Shown here in pieces: positions 34,127-51,489 of a stretch of DNA of 60,000 bases (its first letter is position 1; the number at the start of each line of letters is the position of its first letter). Under the pieces are notes generated by a model. It worked only from the letters and a program-made list of their open reading frames with translations. It was not told the origin of the DNA and searched no databases. The DNA comes from Glandiceps talaboti (lineage: Eukaryota > Hemichordata > Enteropneusta > Spengelidae): the NCBI RefSeq assembly GCF_964340395.1, contig NC_135557.1:16597367-16657366 (forward strand), read 5' to 3'. Both the position numbers and the translations under genes were made by a program.

Positions 34127-34684
34127 CACACACCTTCCTCCCTCCTCCTCTATATATCTCTCTACATAAGTCTATCTATGTGTCAACATGCATGTTTTGA
34201 TCTTATCCCCTTACATTCTGTTTTCATCCAGAACTATGCATAATTCAGTAGATCCTATTCGTATTAGAAGTAAGAAATCTCCGCTACAAATTATTGATAG
34301 CAGTGGTGTACTTCCTTCTTTGAAACATGCTGTGGGCACATATTATATTCAATAGTCCATAGTGAGGTTGATAAATCTATTTTTAATTTGCATCTAAGTG
34401 AAGTTAATATTTTGGCTTAAAATTTATAGTAATTTCTGAAGTAGAATAAATATCTTCTCTGAATAACGTTTAATACAAAACAGTGAAAAGTAGATATCCC
34501 ATGTTTTATGAAACTAGTGGAAATTAACTTGATATGCCATCATTTGTAATCATCATCCTGGGCATGGAATTAGATAGCTGTCATGTTCGTTAATTATTGA
34601 AGACAAATATGAACGATACATCTTCTTTTCCCATTATGTCTTTTGTTTGATATCAGTCTTTTCAAGTCTCTTCTTGACCTTTGT
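34127..34684. other. No recognisable feature
   Basis: AT-rich spacer between two microsatellites. Confidence 0.5.
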
Positions 34685-35041
34685 ACACACACACACACAC
34701 ACACGCACACACACACACACATACATACATACATACATACATACATACATACATACATACATACATACACACACACGCACACACACGTACGTACATACAT
34801 ACATACATACATACATACATACATACGTACGTACGTACATACATACACATATATATACACACTCGACACTGATATAAACACACATACGCATATTGACATA
34901 TACACATGCACACACTCTCACACCAACACATAAAAACCCACCCACCCCATACACACAAAAAACATACTCAACACTCAGATATATACTACACACATACGCA
35001 TATCTACATATATACACAGGCACACATAAACGCACACAGAC
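34685..35041. repeat. (CA)n/(CATA)n/(CGTA)n array with a decayed tail
   Basis: Clean to about 34858, then CA-rich degenerate sequence to 35041. Confidence 0.95.
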
Positions 35042-35940
35042 ACTACGTAGCGGTCTTGGTTTAGTTTAGCAAAGAAAAAAGCAGCAAAATATTGTTCACG
35101 TACGGGCCATGATATGGTTGTCCATGTTCGAGTCTATGGCTCTCTCAGACACCTAGAAGAATATCTGTCAGATACAACAGTGCACGCTCTCGTTATTTGA
35201 ATGAATACATTTACTATCTGGACACGAAATAAATACTTCCCAAACGAACCCCATCATATTCGTGTGTTTAACCCTACATATGTTAATTAAAGTAATCCCC
35301 ACAAATGATTTTCAATATAATATACCAAAAACTATAAAACATGCAACAATGATGACATTAATCACATATTGTACTTTATTACAGTAACAGCTGCATCAAT
35401 TTGTCATATACTATGATTATATATCCAATTTTACATTCGTACAGCATAACACTGAGTTAACCAGCCTCGTCTACATATCGAAGCTCTTGTGGTCGTAGAA
35501 ACCACATTTCGTATTTACATTCTAACCAAATGTAAATTCACTAATGTGCGGTGATTTCGAGAAACGATGTAAAACGCCTATTGATAAATAGCAGGTGTAA
35601 TCACCTGCTTACACAATTTTAACGTTCACTGGTCAAAACTAATACGATTGTCTGTGAAATACATAACAGCATGTTATCCAAATGATCGCGACTAATCAAT
35701 CAAAAAATGTCATATGTAGCGTAACCATCATTCTGGTGAAACATACCACATGCAAAAAGTATTTACATAAATCCGTGACAAGTTGCGTCCAATCGTCGTC
35801 TGGGTGTTGCAATTTCTGGTAGATATTAATATGGATTACCCTACTGTGCTTTGTAGTCTTTGCTGTAATACTTGCTATAATTTCCCAAAAGTCCATATTC
35901 TCAGCAACAATGACAGTCAGTATGCATGTTCATTAATATA
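35042..35940. other. No gene recognised
   Basis: A minus frame at 35696-35896 includes QHPDDDWTQLVTDLCKYF, which looks somewhat protein-like, but has no homolog I recognise. A GCAGGTG-TAAT-CACCTGC palindrome lies at 35591-35608. Confidence 0.4.
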
Positions 35941-36396
<456 letters not shown>

Positions 36397-37509
36397 CATC
36401 TTCTACATTTTAGTTGCGTGTGTTCACAGCAATCGGTATATGGGTCTTCATGTCACAACACTGCAATACTGTACAATGATAGGAAACGGAGTAAAACATG
36501 ATAAATTTATTTGTTTGGACTTTCAAACTCTACATATTGTACTTTGCTCGTGATTAAATGTAGTTTCCACGGCAGACAATGACTCATTTTGATGTACTCA
36601 CTTGACTTTACCATATTGACAATTTGATTTAAACGCAGCATGGTACTGTACATGTCAGTACTTAAACATACACGCTCGGTCAAAAGTTCGCCTATTCCTC
36701 TTTACAGATTTATAGGAAACTATCCTTTTCCGTAGTAAACTCTTTCGTTAAAGCTTATACAAAATTTATAAAGTAACACATTTTACTACTATTGAGGCTT
36801 AGCAGTTGCTGTTTATCGTAGTCTCCAGGTTATGTTTTTGGTTTTATGGGTTAAAATGTATGTTCTCAAATACTGCAATAGTTTGCATGCAAAGAACACC
36901 ATTGTCGTCGTTCTGTTTGCCTATGATTCTCCTCCAACTATATTCAAAATAGATTTATAAACCTGTATGTATTGAATCTCTCTTAAACGCTTCATGTTGT
37001 GCTTGATTAATCAAATTCTCTTCGTTTTCCGTTTTGAAAAGCGACGCTCAGACATAGTGACGCAGACAGCATATGTATCCCATTAAATCAAATTGAATGC
37101 TCAGTGCTTATCAAACAGTAGAAACGACTTTGAAAAGATGATTTAATTATTTCTCTACAAAACAAATAATAGTATGTTGATATTGTGTCTGCTGAAGATC
37201 CATTCTGAATTTGCAAGTTCTAATTCCGGAAACTGGTTTTGAGAATTTACTTTAGTCTTAATTGGTTTCTTTGTAGGAATGCCTAAGACGAATTAAATCA
37301 AATGAAATACTTTTTACCGAGCTATGGATAGTAAGATATGACAGAGTATATATTGACTGTTTTAATGAGGGATTTGTCTATAGGATGGTGAACCTCCGTT
37401 GTCGTATTAAGTCATATAATAACCACTCTTAGGCATTCGTCGTAATATACTGGTTTAAAGTTGGTGGTAGTGACCAAGATAACCACCTGCAGCTGTCATA
37501 CCAAATACT
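36397..37509. other. No recognisable feature
   Basis: AT-rich spacer. Confidence 0.5.
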
Positions 37510-37852
37510 AGGCCTAAAAACATCTTTGGTTCTTTTTACCAGACCCCACCTAGTTTTTCATGTATTCAAGAAAAAAATACAATCGCGAAAATTGTGAAGT
37601 TTCGCAAGAAATAGTAGATGCGGAAACTTACATCAACTTATAAAACTATTGTTCCAATCTGTAATGGCTGTACATCTGATGAGAAGTAACCAATAACACA
37701 GAGACCATATGGAAAACAACGGAAAACATAACTAGACACTCACATATGGAAAAAAAATATTTATATAGAAAAAAATAAAATGAAAAATCTACCCACCGCG
37801 CCTATTCTAACATGTAGCGTAATTGGAACCGCACAATATTTTTTGTTAGGCC
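37510..37852 (+). mobile_element. MITE-C, copy 2
   Basis: Bounded by AGGCCTAAAA and TTGTTAGGCC, which are inverted. Matches the copy at 9712-10095 in reverse orientation along most of its length. Non-coding. Confidence 0.78.
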
Positions 37853-38619
37853 CTACGTTTGTAGGTTTGTAAAATCTTTACACTTTCTATCATATCATCT
37901 GCATTGAACGTGCGTTTATCCTTTATTGATAAAACTCTGCGGGCAGATGGCGTATTCTGCTTCAGTGGTTTAAATCAAGCAAGAAACTGGCATGGAAAAT
38001 TTACTGCCTGTCTCTTATAATGTCTTAATTGAAAATGTCGTCATCGCCTACCAGTAGGTCTGTGCAATGTTCATTGTATAACAAAGCATGTCGCATTGTG
38101 TATTCAATGTGTACCTCTGCTAAAATTAATTCCATTCGTGATAAAGTAAAAGGTTGTACAACCGACCCCTTTCATCATGCCTGAACTTAGAAAATCTTCT
38201 TTTATAATGCCTGAACTTACACAATCTCTTTCCAGGCTTTATAATTTAAGGAATAGAATCAAAAAATCATTACAAATTAATGATGTAACTGAATCGCGAG
38301 GCAGTGAATGTAAAACAAGCTAGACAACTCCTCTGTGTGACAAACTCGTTGCATTATTACCATAGGGACATTTCTATTTTTCCTGAAAGTGATTTGATCC
38401 TTTTATACTTGAAATAATGTCAGTATCCTGTACACAGTCATATTGAAAAGACCACTAATACAATCATTCAAAATATACGTCTGCTAGATATGAGAATACA
38501 TAAATTTGCAAATTGATTTTAATGAAATCTAACATTGGACAAAAAAGATGAGTGACCTGTGCAAAAATTACAGCGAAAATATATATTTTAAATATCTGAT
38601 CACCAAGGAATTTGTGTAT
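37853..38619. other. No recognisable feature
   Basis: Contains a direct repeat of about 20 bp (ATGCCTGAACTTA near 38178 and 38209), otherwise unremarkable. Confidence 0.5.
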
Positions 38620-38760
38620 TATGTTATGTTATATTATATTATATCATTTAACATTATATTATATTATATTATATTATATTATATTATATTATATTATATT
38701 ATGTTATATTACATTACATTACATTACATTATATTATATTATATTATATTATATTATATT
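38620..38760. repeat. (ATATT)n pentanucleotide array with (ACATT)4 block
   Basis: ATATT units with one internal block of ACATT, then ATATT again. Confidence 0.95.
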
Positions 38761-39206
38761 TAGAGGCATTCTCTATGATGAAGTTATGTAAGGATATTAT
38801 TGGTACACGACAGCATTGTCATATTTCCCGTGTTTTTCTATTGTGTCCTGTTTCTGTGCGTTTCAGACGTTATACAGTATGCAATACAATTTACAGGGAT
38901 ATTCAATGCAGCTCTAAATTTATAACTCTTCAAAATGTTAGTCTAGAGTCAACTTGACTATTGGAATTACAAAAAAACATGCTATCATTTATCTAAATCA
39001 GATAACACGTATTGTAAAACACCTAATTCCATCAGGAGTGACGTATAGTAGGACACGCAGTAATTGATGTCATATTTACTTTTTGCTCTGTCCAAGGTTT
39101 ATAATGGGTCTCCATTAAAACATAGGAGTAATGGCCATCATGGTAAATACAGGTAAAATGTATGTTTTAATGTCATCTCTCACTTCTTCTCTATTGTCAA
39201 TTATTC
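38761..39206. other. No recognisable feature
   Basis: A 60-codon frame at 38775-38957 only. Confidence 0.5.
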
Positions 39207-39450
39207 GGGGTTGTCGGTGAACGGGTGGTTAAACCACTTGCCTGTTTCTACAAGGCTCGGGTTCGAACACATTAAGGGTTTGATTAGATTTACCACGCTG
39301 TAAGTAAGAAGAGTGTCATTCAGTTTGACTCTACCGAACAATGCAGGTTTTCCCCGGGTACTCCAGTTCCCCCTGCATTAACACTGAATCCCCCCCTCCT
39401 CTTATTGGACAATGTCCGTCGGATGATATATAAATAAATCAGTGTATAAC
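39207..39450 (+). mobile_element. tRNA-derived SINE (family 3) with V-domain-like centre
   Basis: A-box-like GGTGGTTAAACCACTTG (about 39224-39240) and B-box GGGTTCGAACAC (39259-39270). The body has GCAGGTTTTCCCCGGGTACT then CCAGTTCCCCCTGCATTAAC. This resembles the conserved centre of V-domain SINEs (TTTTC-CCGGGT-CTCCGGTTTCCTCC). It ends near ATATAAATAAATCAG. The 3' part recurs at 53900. Confidence 0.75.
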
Positions 39451-41105
39451 TAAATAATATCATTTCGATCAACGTACCCCTTATTACACAAACTGAAATA
39501 CTTCCGTACCGTTTCTTACACTTATTTTATTTTATTTTATTTATAATATTTTATCACTTTCTTTCTTTTATTTTTTTATTTGAGATGTCTACAGGATTAC
39601 CCCATTTACAGACGCTCAGAAATTGGCCAGAATACATAAAATAATTAGCAAAATTACAAATCACAGCACCTGTACAAAATATGGCTGAGTCAGATAAAAT
39701 GACAATAACGTAATCCCGAAATGGGATTGCAACGTATTTTAGTTATATTGTAGGCGATTTCAACCCTGGAATCAAGGTGTTGAATACAAGATGCAGTTAC
39801 GTACGTACACACCGCTACTTTTTTCTGAATATAGAGCTGTGGGTGGACAACGTCCGACTCTTGATGAGACATCCAAATTGCTAAATTAAATTTTCTTTTT
39901 TGGAAAAAAATCGATATCAGACAAGTGGGCGTACATGATTGAATGCGGATATTTGTATGTCTCAAACGAAATGCAAACGTATCTATAAGTTATAAATAAT
40001 GACCCGTTGGAAGTGTGACCATTACTTGTATAATATATGCGCAAATGTCACCGTCAATGTAAATGCCTACAAGCAGGATCTCAATCTCTTATTAAACCCC
40101 TCTGTACTACTACATAATTCTAAACTTTGAAAATAAGCCCAAAAATGTGAAATAGCAAAGCACTGCAATGCCACAGATGGGGGTATTACATCAATGGGCT
40201 ATCCCATTACACAGTAGGGACAATTCATATTGATGTGTGACACTATTAATTTCTTTTCAAAATGATTTTGAATTTCGTATTCACAAGGAAATAACGATTT
40301 GCTATTTCTACATCCCTGTATGCCATGTATTGCATTCAGTTTCTTACTCACACTATTGCTAATTATTCACATACAGTCATTTTGCCCTCTCTTTCTTTAT
40401 TATAAGATACGTAACAGTTCACATTATTCCAGATTTCGAGACTGGCTTAATAGGAAAGTAGCAGTGACGGCTTGCCATAAAAGCATATACCTTGGGCAGA
40501 AGAAGTATTAACATTTTTAATACGTGTTTTTCAAAAAAAAAATTCACCTTAGATATTTACCTTCCCCAGGTGGAAATATTACATGTAGGTAATGAGGAGT
40601 AAATGTTCCCAACAAACTTTAAGCCACGAGGCCAATTATTACAATTGGCAACACCACTAAGGGAAAAAATGGTGTACCTTGTGGACAGGTTTCTACAAGA
40701 GTCTCTCAGTGGTTTAAAATATAATTATAGAATATGGTGGAATAGAACACAAACTCTGCCAATGATTATATTGCTTAAAACACTGCGAACCACTACTGTA
40801 GTCAATATATTGTTGTTGGTTTTTGTTGGGCTTATTACAAAAATACAACTCTTTTCATGGATGGAACTCTGAATATTTTGTAAGTATTTTTTGTATGTCA
40901 TCAAATTTCAAAGTTTAGAATACAAAAACCAGATTTGATGGCATACATGGTTGGTTTCCCTGTACACATAGCACACGATGTTGATGTTCGAAGTTAAACA
41001 AACTACCAATTTTCATACATATATAAGCACATTGGATTCACGGCTTCCACATATTTTTTGGGAAACTGGTCCCTTTTCGCATAACGTAAGATGAGTATCC
41101 TTAAT
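39451..41105. other. No recognisable feature
   Basis: Frames of 70-91 codons near 39690, 40299 and 40603 have no supporting signal. Confidence 0.5.
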
Positions 41106-41190
41106 TTAAAGCGGCCATATGGATGAGGATTGGATCTATATCTTTGATTTTTGATTTATAAAACAATTGTATCATGGCAGCATACTGTGC
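41106..41190 (+). mobile_element. MITE-A fragment
   Basis: TTAA then AGCGGCCATATGGATGA, then TTTGATTTATAAAACAATTG and ATCATGGC, matching the left arm of the element at 2323. Cut after about 85 bp by a (GA)n array. Confidence 0.8.
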
Positions 41191-41194
41191 ATTC

Positions 41195-41590
<396 letters not shown>

Positions 41591-41887
41591 TAGTATTGTC
41601 TGTATAAATTTAGGCGCATCTAATTACATATCGGAAAGTATCACATGCATTTTTATTGAGAACTGATAAATAGGATATAAGAACATACGGTAATTTATAC
41701 TTTAATCGCTTGAATTTTTACCCACCACTCACGTCTAGTATGACATCATTAATATTATCTTATTTCAGACTAATCTAAAGCAATCTTATCGGTGGCTCAA
41801 AGAACAGGCTTCATCTTTCAAATTATGGTTAAAGACTTAGCTTCGCTAAAGAGGCTTAACCTTATTACATTCTTTTATCTTTTGCCC

Positions 41888-41945
41888 GCCTACCTACCTA
41901 CCTACCTACCTACCTACCTACCTACCTACCTATCTACCTACCTAT
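41888..41945. repeat. (CTAC)n microsatellite
   Basis: CTAC units with two TATC changes near the end. Confidence 0.95.
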
Positions 41946-44017
41946 ATATTTGGGAAATGCTACGATATTGGCATACTAATGCTTAACATTATAACTCACG
42001 TCAAATGCTATATATTGGTCGCTCGTTCGTCTTTGAATCGGATAACTGGCTACATAGTTACCGTAAAATAGCAGCTCGATGGGTAATTTCTAGCCTACAC
42101 TTCTCGGTATAGTATCATTTTCTTCAATCAGAGTTTTTTAAAGGCTACTATTGTAGCAAACTGTCGTTTGGTTAATTCATGAGATCATTGCGACGCGATG
42201 GAACCCAATCTCTATCTGCCTCTCTTTTCATTTTCTATTTGAAAGCAGCCGCAAATTTGTATGAAATGTGACCGGGCTGACCAGAATCCTAAGCAGTTCA
42301 CGGTCCCTTTGAAGTCCTATTTTTTGTCGACGAGAAATTCGCACCTGATATCATATGACAGTAGATAAGCTTTCAAAACTGAAATGAAACATTTGTTTAT
42401 CGCTGTCCTATCACGTCATTTGATTTATCACTAGTATGACTATCTAAGGTCGCCATAGCAACGGTTGAAGTGTTTAGAGATTGTCACTTCTGTGTATGGT
42501 TAATACAGAGAGGGAAATACAACATATTCTACAAGGTATTGATTCAGTATCTATACACTAGATTCATAATTATGGCTGAATTTAACTTATACAATATGTA
42601 TCGATCAAGCTGTTCCTAATATACCCTTTCGGATATTAATATCACAGTGTGAATAATAATTATTCAACCACTCATGATTATTTTATCTACTCTGCGAATA
42701 CTAGAGTATATGTATATCTTTTTAACATTGTACATTATCAATGTTTCTCCATGCATATAATAATAGAAATAAACATTCTAATGTGTCATTACCCCCTCCC
42801 ATCGACCTGTTACCTCTGTGGCCGTTGAGGCTAAGGAACTATTGTGACAGTCGTAAAATTTGGCAGGGACACGTTTGGACGCCAACATATCAAATTCTTT
42901 TATTTCCAATTTACATGAAATATGATGTACAGATATATCGCGTAAATGTTCCGCTTAGATCATGATGATAAACGTTTTAAAGCCTGGAGAAGGATTTAAA
43001 GTATATTATGACTGCTTGAGATGAAATAGTCTTAAATTTGCACTATCTGTAACTTGGAAATTTTTATTTATCAAATACCCAATGATACATTCACTAAAAT
43101 TGGTCAATGACTTACGAAGAGATACTAATCTGTTAAGTTGTGGTCTATATTATCTGGAGTTATTATCACACCGGTCTATATTATATGTAGGTAGTGTAGT
43201 GACAAATAAAAAATAGTATTCATTGGGAACAGAGTGGTGTAATTTCAAATGAGGGTGCAATCACCTCTTGAACATTTGTCATGTTTTGACTAGCATTACG
43301 TATACGATAAAATCCACTTCACACCACATCTTCATTTTCAGAGATACATATACTTAAAGCAAAAGCATTTCGATCCATAAATCTCAGGTTTTATTAAACT
43401 CTCACACATTTTGAGCTGTTTGAATTATGCAGTAGGGCTGTCAAAATGGGCACTAAGTGGTGAACCTGAAGTATGAATAAACGCAGAACAAAAGCAGTCG
43501 CAGATAGACTGGCGTAACAACTTCATACACTGAGTGTGCATGGAATACATTATCAGCCGACAAAACAGTTTAAAGTGCCTTGGAAGCTGTCCAAGAAACA
43601 TGAGATGTGTCGAAAACACAAGGTCACGAATGCACACAGGTGTGCAAAGGAGTTATATTTAAGACATGACACTGCAAGAAATGTCAAGGAGTGTTTAGCT
43701 ATCACTAGGTTTTTTAAGCAATATTAATTATGCATATCCTATGAGATGGCCCAGCCATAAGGCCAATACGCGTTGGTTGTCGTTTTTCCGTGCCAGGATA
43801 TTAATTGAAGTCGAATGGTGTGTCAGGTGACATTTATGGAAGCCGGTAGTCTTAACAGCAGAGCACATACGACTGTCAATTCATGTCACTTGTCAAAGTA
43901 TACCTTATGGGCATGATTTATTTATTAGGAAGTATAGATTACATCCCTACAAATATGTGACCATTATTCATTCAAACACCTTCAATAATCGTCTAGGAGC
44001 CAGTGAGATCTGTTTCC
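41946..44017. other. No recognisable feature
   Basis: Frames at 42741-42965 and 43536-43727 are not supported by motifs or splice sites. Confidence 0.5.
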
Positions 44018-44033
44018 GGGGGGGGGGGGGGGG
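44018..44033. repeat. Poly-G run
   Basis: Sixteen consecutive G. Prone to sequencing error. Confidence 0.9.
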
Positions 44034-44267
44034 TTGCGATATCTATCAGTAATTGTCATGTAACAGGTGCACATGTGATGTATTATCACTTCCAAAAGAT
44101 AGACAATTTTCATAAAATGTTGCTGAGATAACCATACAGCTTACCTTCCTTCTCTTCTTTGAGGAATTGCATTTTCGTTCTGCAATAACATTCGTAAAGG
44201 TACCCGTAAAGATTGAAGGCACCTTGTGTATCATAAATACTGGTTTCAAAACATGTTGTTAGATGAA

Positions 44268-44268
<1 letters not shown>

Positions 44269-44309
<41 letters not shown>
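44269..44309. repeat. (GTT)n microsatellite
   Basis: Pure GTT units. Confidence 0.95.
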
Positions 44310-45780
44310 AGAAGTTCAAGTATTCAAAATAAATACATTCACATTAGCGTGCTATGTAGTTAGCTCTACATCTTTCTACTGTAGAGACTAGCACGTTCCT
44401 AACCTGGTTGGGAAACTTTCAAAGTTATTAAAAAGAGACAATTTGTTTTCCATGATCAAAACTTGTTTTATGGATACATCATTATCAGTTGATTGAAAGT
44501 CTACAATAAGACTTGTTAGAACGTAGGACCCAATTTGACCGTATTAATGAATAGCAAATATTAACAGATTGAGTGCTTTCTGCGAGCAATCATTGAAATA
44601 ATGCGAGTAATTGCCTTCGTCATTCTAAAGGACATAAACCATTTAATTTTGCCTGCACAGTAATTGCCTCCAGTCCAGAATAACTTGTCGGTTTTGATTT
44701 TAATCTGAAAAGATTACTTCCAGATGCAAGTTGGGACAGCTTTGATAGAATGTCTGCACCAAAGGTATATGCTGTCAAGTAAGGTTACTACGTGGTTGAC
44801 TACTAACTGAGCAGGTCTAATCCATCCGAGTTACCCTGTCATGATTTCTCGAATTACATCCATCAACAATACATACAGAATGTCCTCGTTTGCCAATTGC
44901 AATTACATTCTTTTTAGTGGAGTGGAAATGCATTTGCTATTAAAAACAACAAAGAACAACTACGAATTTATTTTTGTAGTTTCTCAACAATCGTTTATTT
45001 ACTTAGTAAGATATTGTCACTTTAGTGTGTTTAATTACATTAATTCAAATCGAGAAAGAGAAATGCGATATACGTATATACTTGTAGCGAACACGCTCTT
45101 ATTCAGAGTTCTTGGTTTTATCAAAACAGCGTAAATTGAAATACATGATATCGGTACGATTACTCATGTTAATACATTAATAGTCTGTATATCAGCGTCA
45201 TGACTTTCGGCAAATTTCACTCAATTATTTCGTAGCTATTGGCAGTTATCCTGCATAAAACGGATGCGTGCGTGTCTTTTCCGCCACTGTCTGCGTGCGT
45301 GTCTATTCAAATAACTGCGTTTTTGTGTTCACGTGAGTGTATATGTGTACAGCTAAATGCCATGTTAAACAATGTACTCTCTATATTCTTGAATGATATC
45401 ACTTTATAAGCTGATATGGATTTGTGACATAGTCATTTTGAATGGAATCGTGCTTCTCTGTAACATGTTTGCATCGACAGACGGTTGATTCAACAAACGC
45501 TACCTCGTTATTTTTTTCCCTACAGCATGTTATATAGAGCCTACGTTTCCATACTATTAAACCGGTGTTATGTAACTCGTAGATCAGTGTTATCGAATTT
45601 CTAAGGTAATGAGTTGGTTCACTACCCTAAAGCAATTATCGTGTTTGTGATTCGACTTCTGAATGTATCTAATTTTGGTTTTATTCTAACTGTAGAACTC
45701 CAACATGTCTTAACATTTTTATCCTCGTGATTCTGCAATTTTGTTTGATGTCGTGTCTGAGGTATTGTCACTTACAATAG
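44310..45780. other. No recognisable feature
   Basis: A small hairpin (CGTGCTA...TAGCACG, about 44350-44395) and a 97-codon frame (44841-45134) without support. Confidence 0.5.
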
Positions 45781-45952
45781 GGAACTTGCAAACCCGCCAT
45801 GTTGAATATTGCATCATGGGAAATGTGATAATAAATATATATCAATTAGTATTATAAACAATGTTGATCCATCGTTTGTAACAACAAATAATCAATCATA
45901 GTTAACGTGACAATTGTGGGAGGTTAATTTTATCAGTAGCTCCAGATTAGGT
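45781..45952 (+). repeat. Dispersed repeat R1, copy 1
   Basis: AACTTGCAAACCCGCCATGT, TTGCATCATGGGAAATGTGA and CTCCAGATTAGGTA are found in the same order, reverse complemented, at 55356-55528. Non-coding; family unknown. Confidence 0.8.
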
Positions 45953-46135
45953 ATTGATTTTGATTTTGACGTTTTGTAAGCCTGTTTATTCACACCTATC
46001 AAGTGTTATTCGACCTTCCTACCTTGTCAGCTTAAAGGTTGTTTGTTCCTAAAATGTGTTGTGTACACTGTTGCTCAAAGTGTTGTCCATCGTTTTAAGG
46101 GGAGTAATGCCTTTAATATATGCCTTTAATTTTAC

Positions 46136-46163
46136 AGGCAGGCAGGCAGGCAGGTAGGCAGGC

Positions 46164-46222
<59 letters not shown>

Positions 46223-46234
46223 TAGATAGATAGT
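46136..46234. repeat. (GGCA)n-(CAGA)n-(TAGA)n microsatellite
   Basis: Three blocks in one register. Confidence 0.96.
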
Positions 46235-48327
<2,093 letters not shown>

Positions 48328-49878
48328 TTTTATATTGTATTTATTCAGGGGCCTCTTTAATTTATGATATTGCATGTGACTAACATACCGAGATATGATT
48401 GGCAGTTGTCATATCTACATGTCAAATAATGTCATCAAAGTATTGACTCTGTGTACGTGTATTCACAGTTACCAGAACTCATTCGACGAAACGTAACTTA
48501 CATCACAAGATAATGGAACTCCGGTTATGGGATGTTCCTTGTTAAATACGTTTATAGACCTCATTTAAAAATGTGTCAAATTACAAGTATAGGAAGAAGT
48601 GCACTCGAAGAACGATAATGGCATAACAAACACTTAGAAGGCGACGACTCGCAACGTTGACAGTTTCCCAGACAATAACCACATTGCAGGCGATTGAAGC
48701 CATATCAACATTAATGTTGATCATTAATATATTCAAATATATTCACTAATGTATTATATAAGAATAAATTTGTGTCTGTCCATAACTAGTGAACACAGCT
48801 ATGGTGTAAGCTGGATAAAAATAACTCAATGGTAGATCCTGAACAAAACATAGCCATTTCTGCATTATTAAAGCTTGTTCAGATACATAAGTCTGTTTGT
48901 GTCAAAATCTATCTAGAGATAGAAACTTAACAAGAAAGACCTATTGACATTAATAAAGTAATGAATAGTTATGGGCTTTTCCGTAGCATGTGGTACACAA
49001 TGTAGACTGCTTGAAACAGCTATTGCTGCTGGCAAGACAAAAAACTGCTGAGTTCTTTTCTGTATGTCTGCCATTATTCCGATACGATGCACGTAATCGA
49101 CTTGTAAGCCGTTGACACAAAACTTGAGTACTAGAAATGGCCTCGATAATGCGTGATCACGTGCAAAAGGGATGGGTGGCTTATATTCCATGGGGGGTAA
49201 ATTCATGGAAACGAATACCAAGGGTTTGATGTACTTTACAAATGAAGGACGTCGGTTTGGTGTTTACTCATGTGATATGACATTTTTTACACACACACTT
49301 TGACAACCCTTAATGTAAAAGAAACACTTACATATGTACAGTGGAGATGTAGCAGTAATAAAGTTTATATATAGATTATCAGTTAAAAAATAAACAATTG
49401 AAGCCATTAAAAACGTCACGACAATGTGTAATGTTTTCATTAGGAGCCTGTTTCACTGCACTGTGAAAGAACAGCTATGCGTATTATTGTACACTTTGAT
49501 TGGGCTGTGGTTGCTGTGTCTCTGTTATTGCTAGTCTAGAGTCGAAATATGTATATCTTTTTCACAGTGTCTCGTGAGTAAAACACCAATACAACATCAT
49601 TTTAGCTGTAGGTTTCATTCCTTTCGAGATGATAAATGGATATTTTCTCATATACAATTTTTTAGAATGTCACTGGAAGAGATAACTAAAAATAGTTAAA
49701 GAAAACTAGATAGCTAAAACTAAATAGCTTCATAACACGCATTGAGATTTTAAATATGTAGATAACGCTAATCACTTGGAATGGGAAAAGAATAGGGTAA
49801 GTAGATTACTAGATTTGGACAAGTTCCCATAGAGCTTAAACTAATAAATTGAGATGATCTTCCTTGCATGATGTAGAA
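48328..49878. other. No recognisable feature
   Basis: A 102-codon minus frame (48913-49221) has mixed composition and no recognised motif; left uncalled. Confidence 0.45.
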
Positions 49879-50352
<474 letters not shown>

Positions 50353-51489
50353 GAAAGCTAGAGACAAAGGAAAGATAGAGCTCCGTGTTTGGATCTTTGG
50401 AGAAAGCTTATTGAATGCTGCGCGGTTTCGTTACAATTTAAAAAAAATCGTATTTATTTAGTGACATTTGACATGCTCTGCACAAATGCCAAATGCTGCA
50501 TTTAAACACTAACTCACAATCACTAATGGCCATGAACATCCCCTCGATATATGATGTCTTATACATGAAAGTGGTAGTTCAAAGTAAACTTGTTTTATAA
50601 TTAGCTATAATCAGAGGTTAAATAACTTCAAGACAAAGTTCCTTCCAAACACTGTTGGATATACAGGTAAAATACAAAAAATCATAATATATTACAATCC
50701 AACATGAAAATGTAGAAATTAGCGGCATGTTATGGAAATTTTTCCACGGAATATTTAAAACGGAAAGGATGATCTATTCAACATGGACACACGAATTTCG
50801 AAATTGGGTCTTTTACTTTATAAGTCTGTATTATATTCTCTCTGTTTTGATCGTCTCAATATTATACAGTGTTGTTACGGTAACATCGTCTTGCTAAGCG
50901 GAATGTACTGACGATCTCAATATATCGATACATGAATTCAAATTACACGTATTCACCAAACTCAGAATAGCTAGAAGGTTTGAAGATGTTCATGCGGATC
51001 TCCAGAACGTGACAAAATCTTGGCATTTGTGCTGAACCGAAGAGATCTATCAAAGGGGCAATGGCGTGACGTCATTATTCCATCTTCTATTTTCTAATAC
51101 TTTATGGCCAAGCACGGGAATCTCTAGTAATGTACATTACACAGCTGGTTAACAACAAAATGTTCCTCAAGACATTAGTTAATGTTTTCTGCTCGACATT
51201 TCGCTGTGGAGATCGAACTATAAAGGACAAGATATAGATAATGGAAATTTCTCTGAATGTAAGAAAAATGATATTTATTTCATTTGAGTCATTATTATTT
51301 TTAAACAAATGGTTTTGTATCCCTGATAAAATGAATAAGTTATTGATGACCATTGGATAAATCACATTGTATTTAAACAACATAATGATACAATATTAAC
51401 AGAAATGCGAATTCGTTTTTCTGTTGTTTTTCAAATATCAACGCCTCGAGCAATAATGGAATGACACAAATAGAATACATTTGCACAGC
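50353..51489. other. No recognisable feature
   Basis: A 93-codon minus frame (51102-51383) of AT-rich chance-like composition. Confidence 0.5.

Noticed and set aside
35591-35608. GCAGGTG-TAAT-CACCTGC as a regulatory E-box palindrome
   Set aside because: An 18-bp palindrome with 7-bp arms is expected by chance in 60 kb and no promoter was found near it.
35696-35896. 66-codon minus frame with a protein-like stretch
   Set aside because: No supporting splice pattern on both sides and no recognised family; noted only in the spacer entry.
48913-49221. 102-codon minus frame as a gene
   Set aside because: No motif, no partner exons and no splice sites that extend it.
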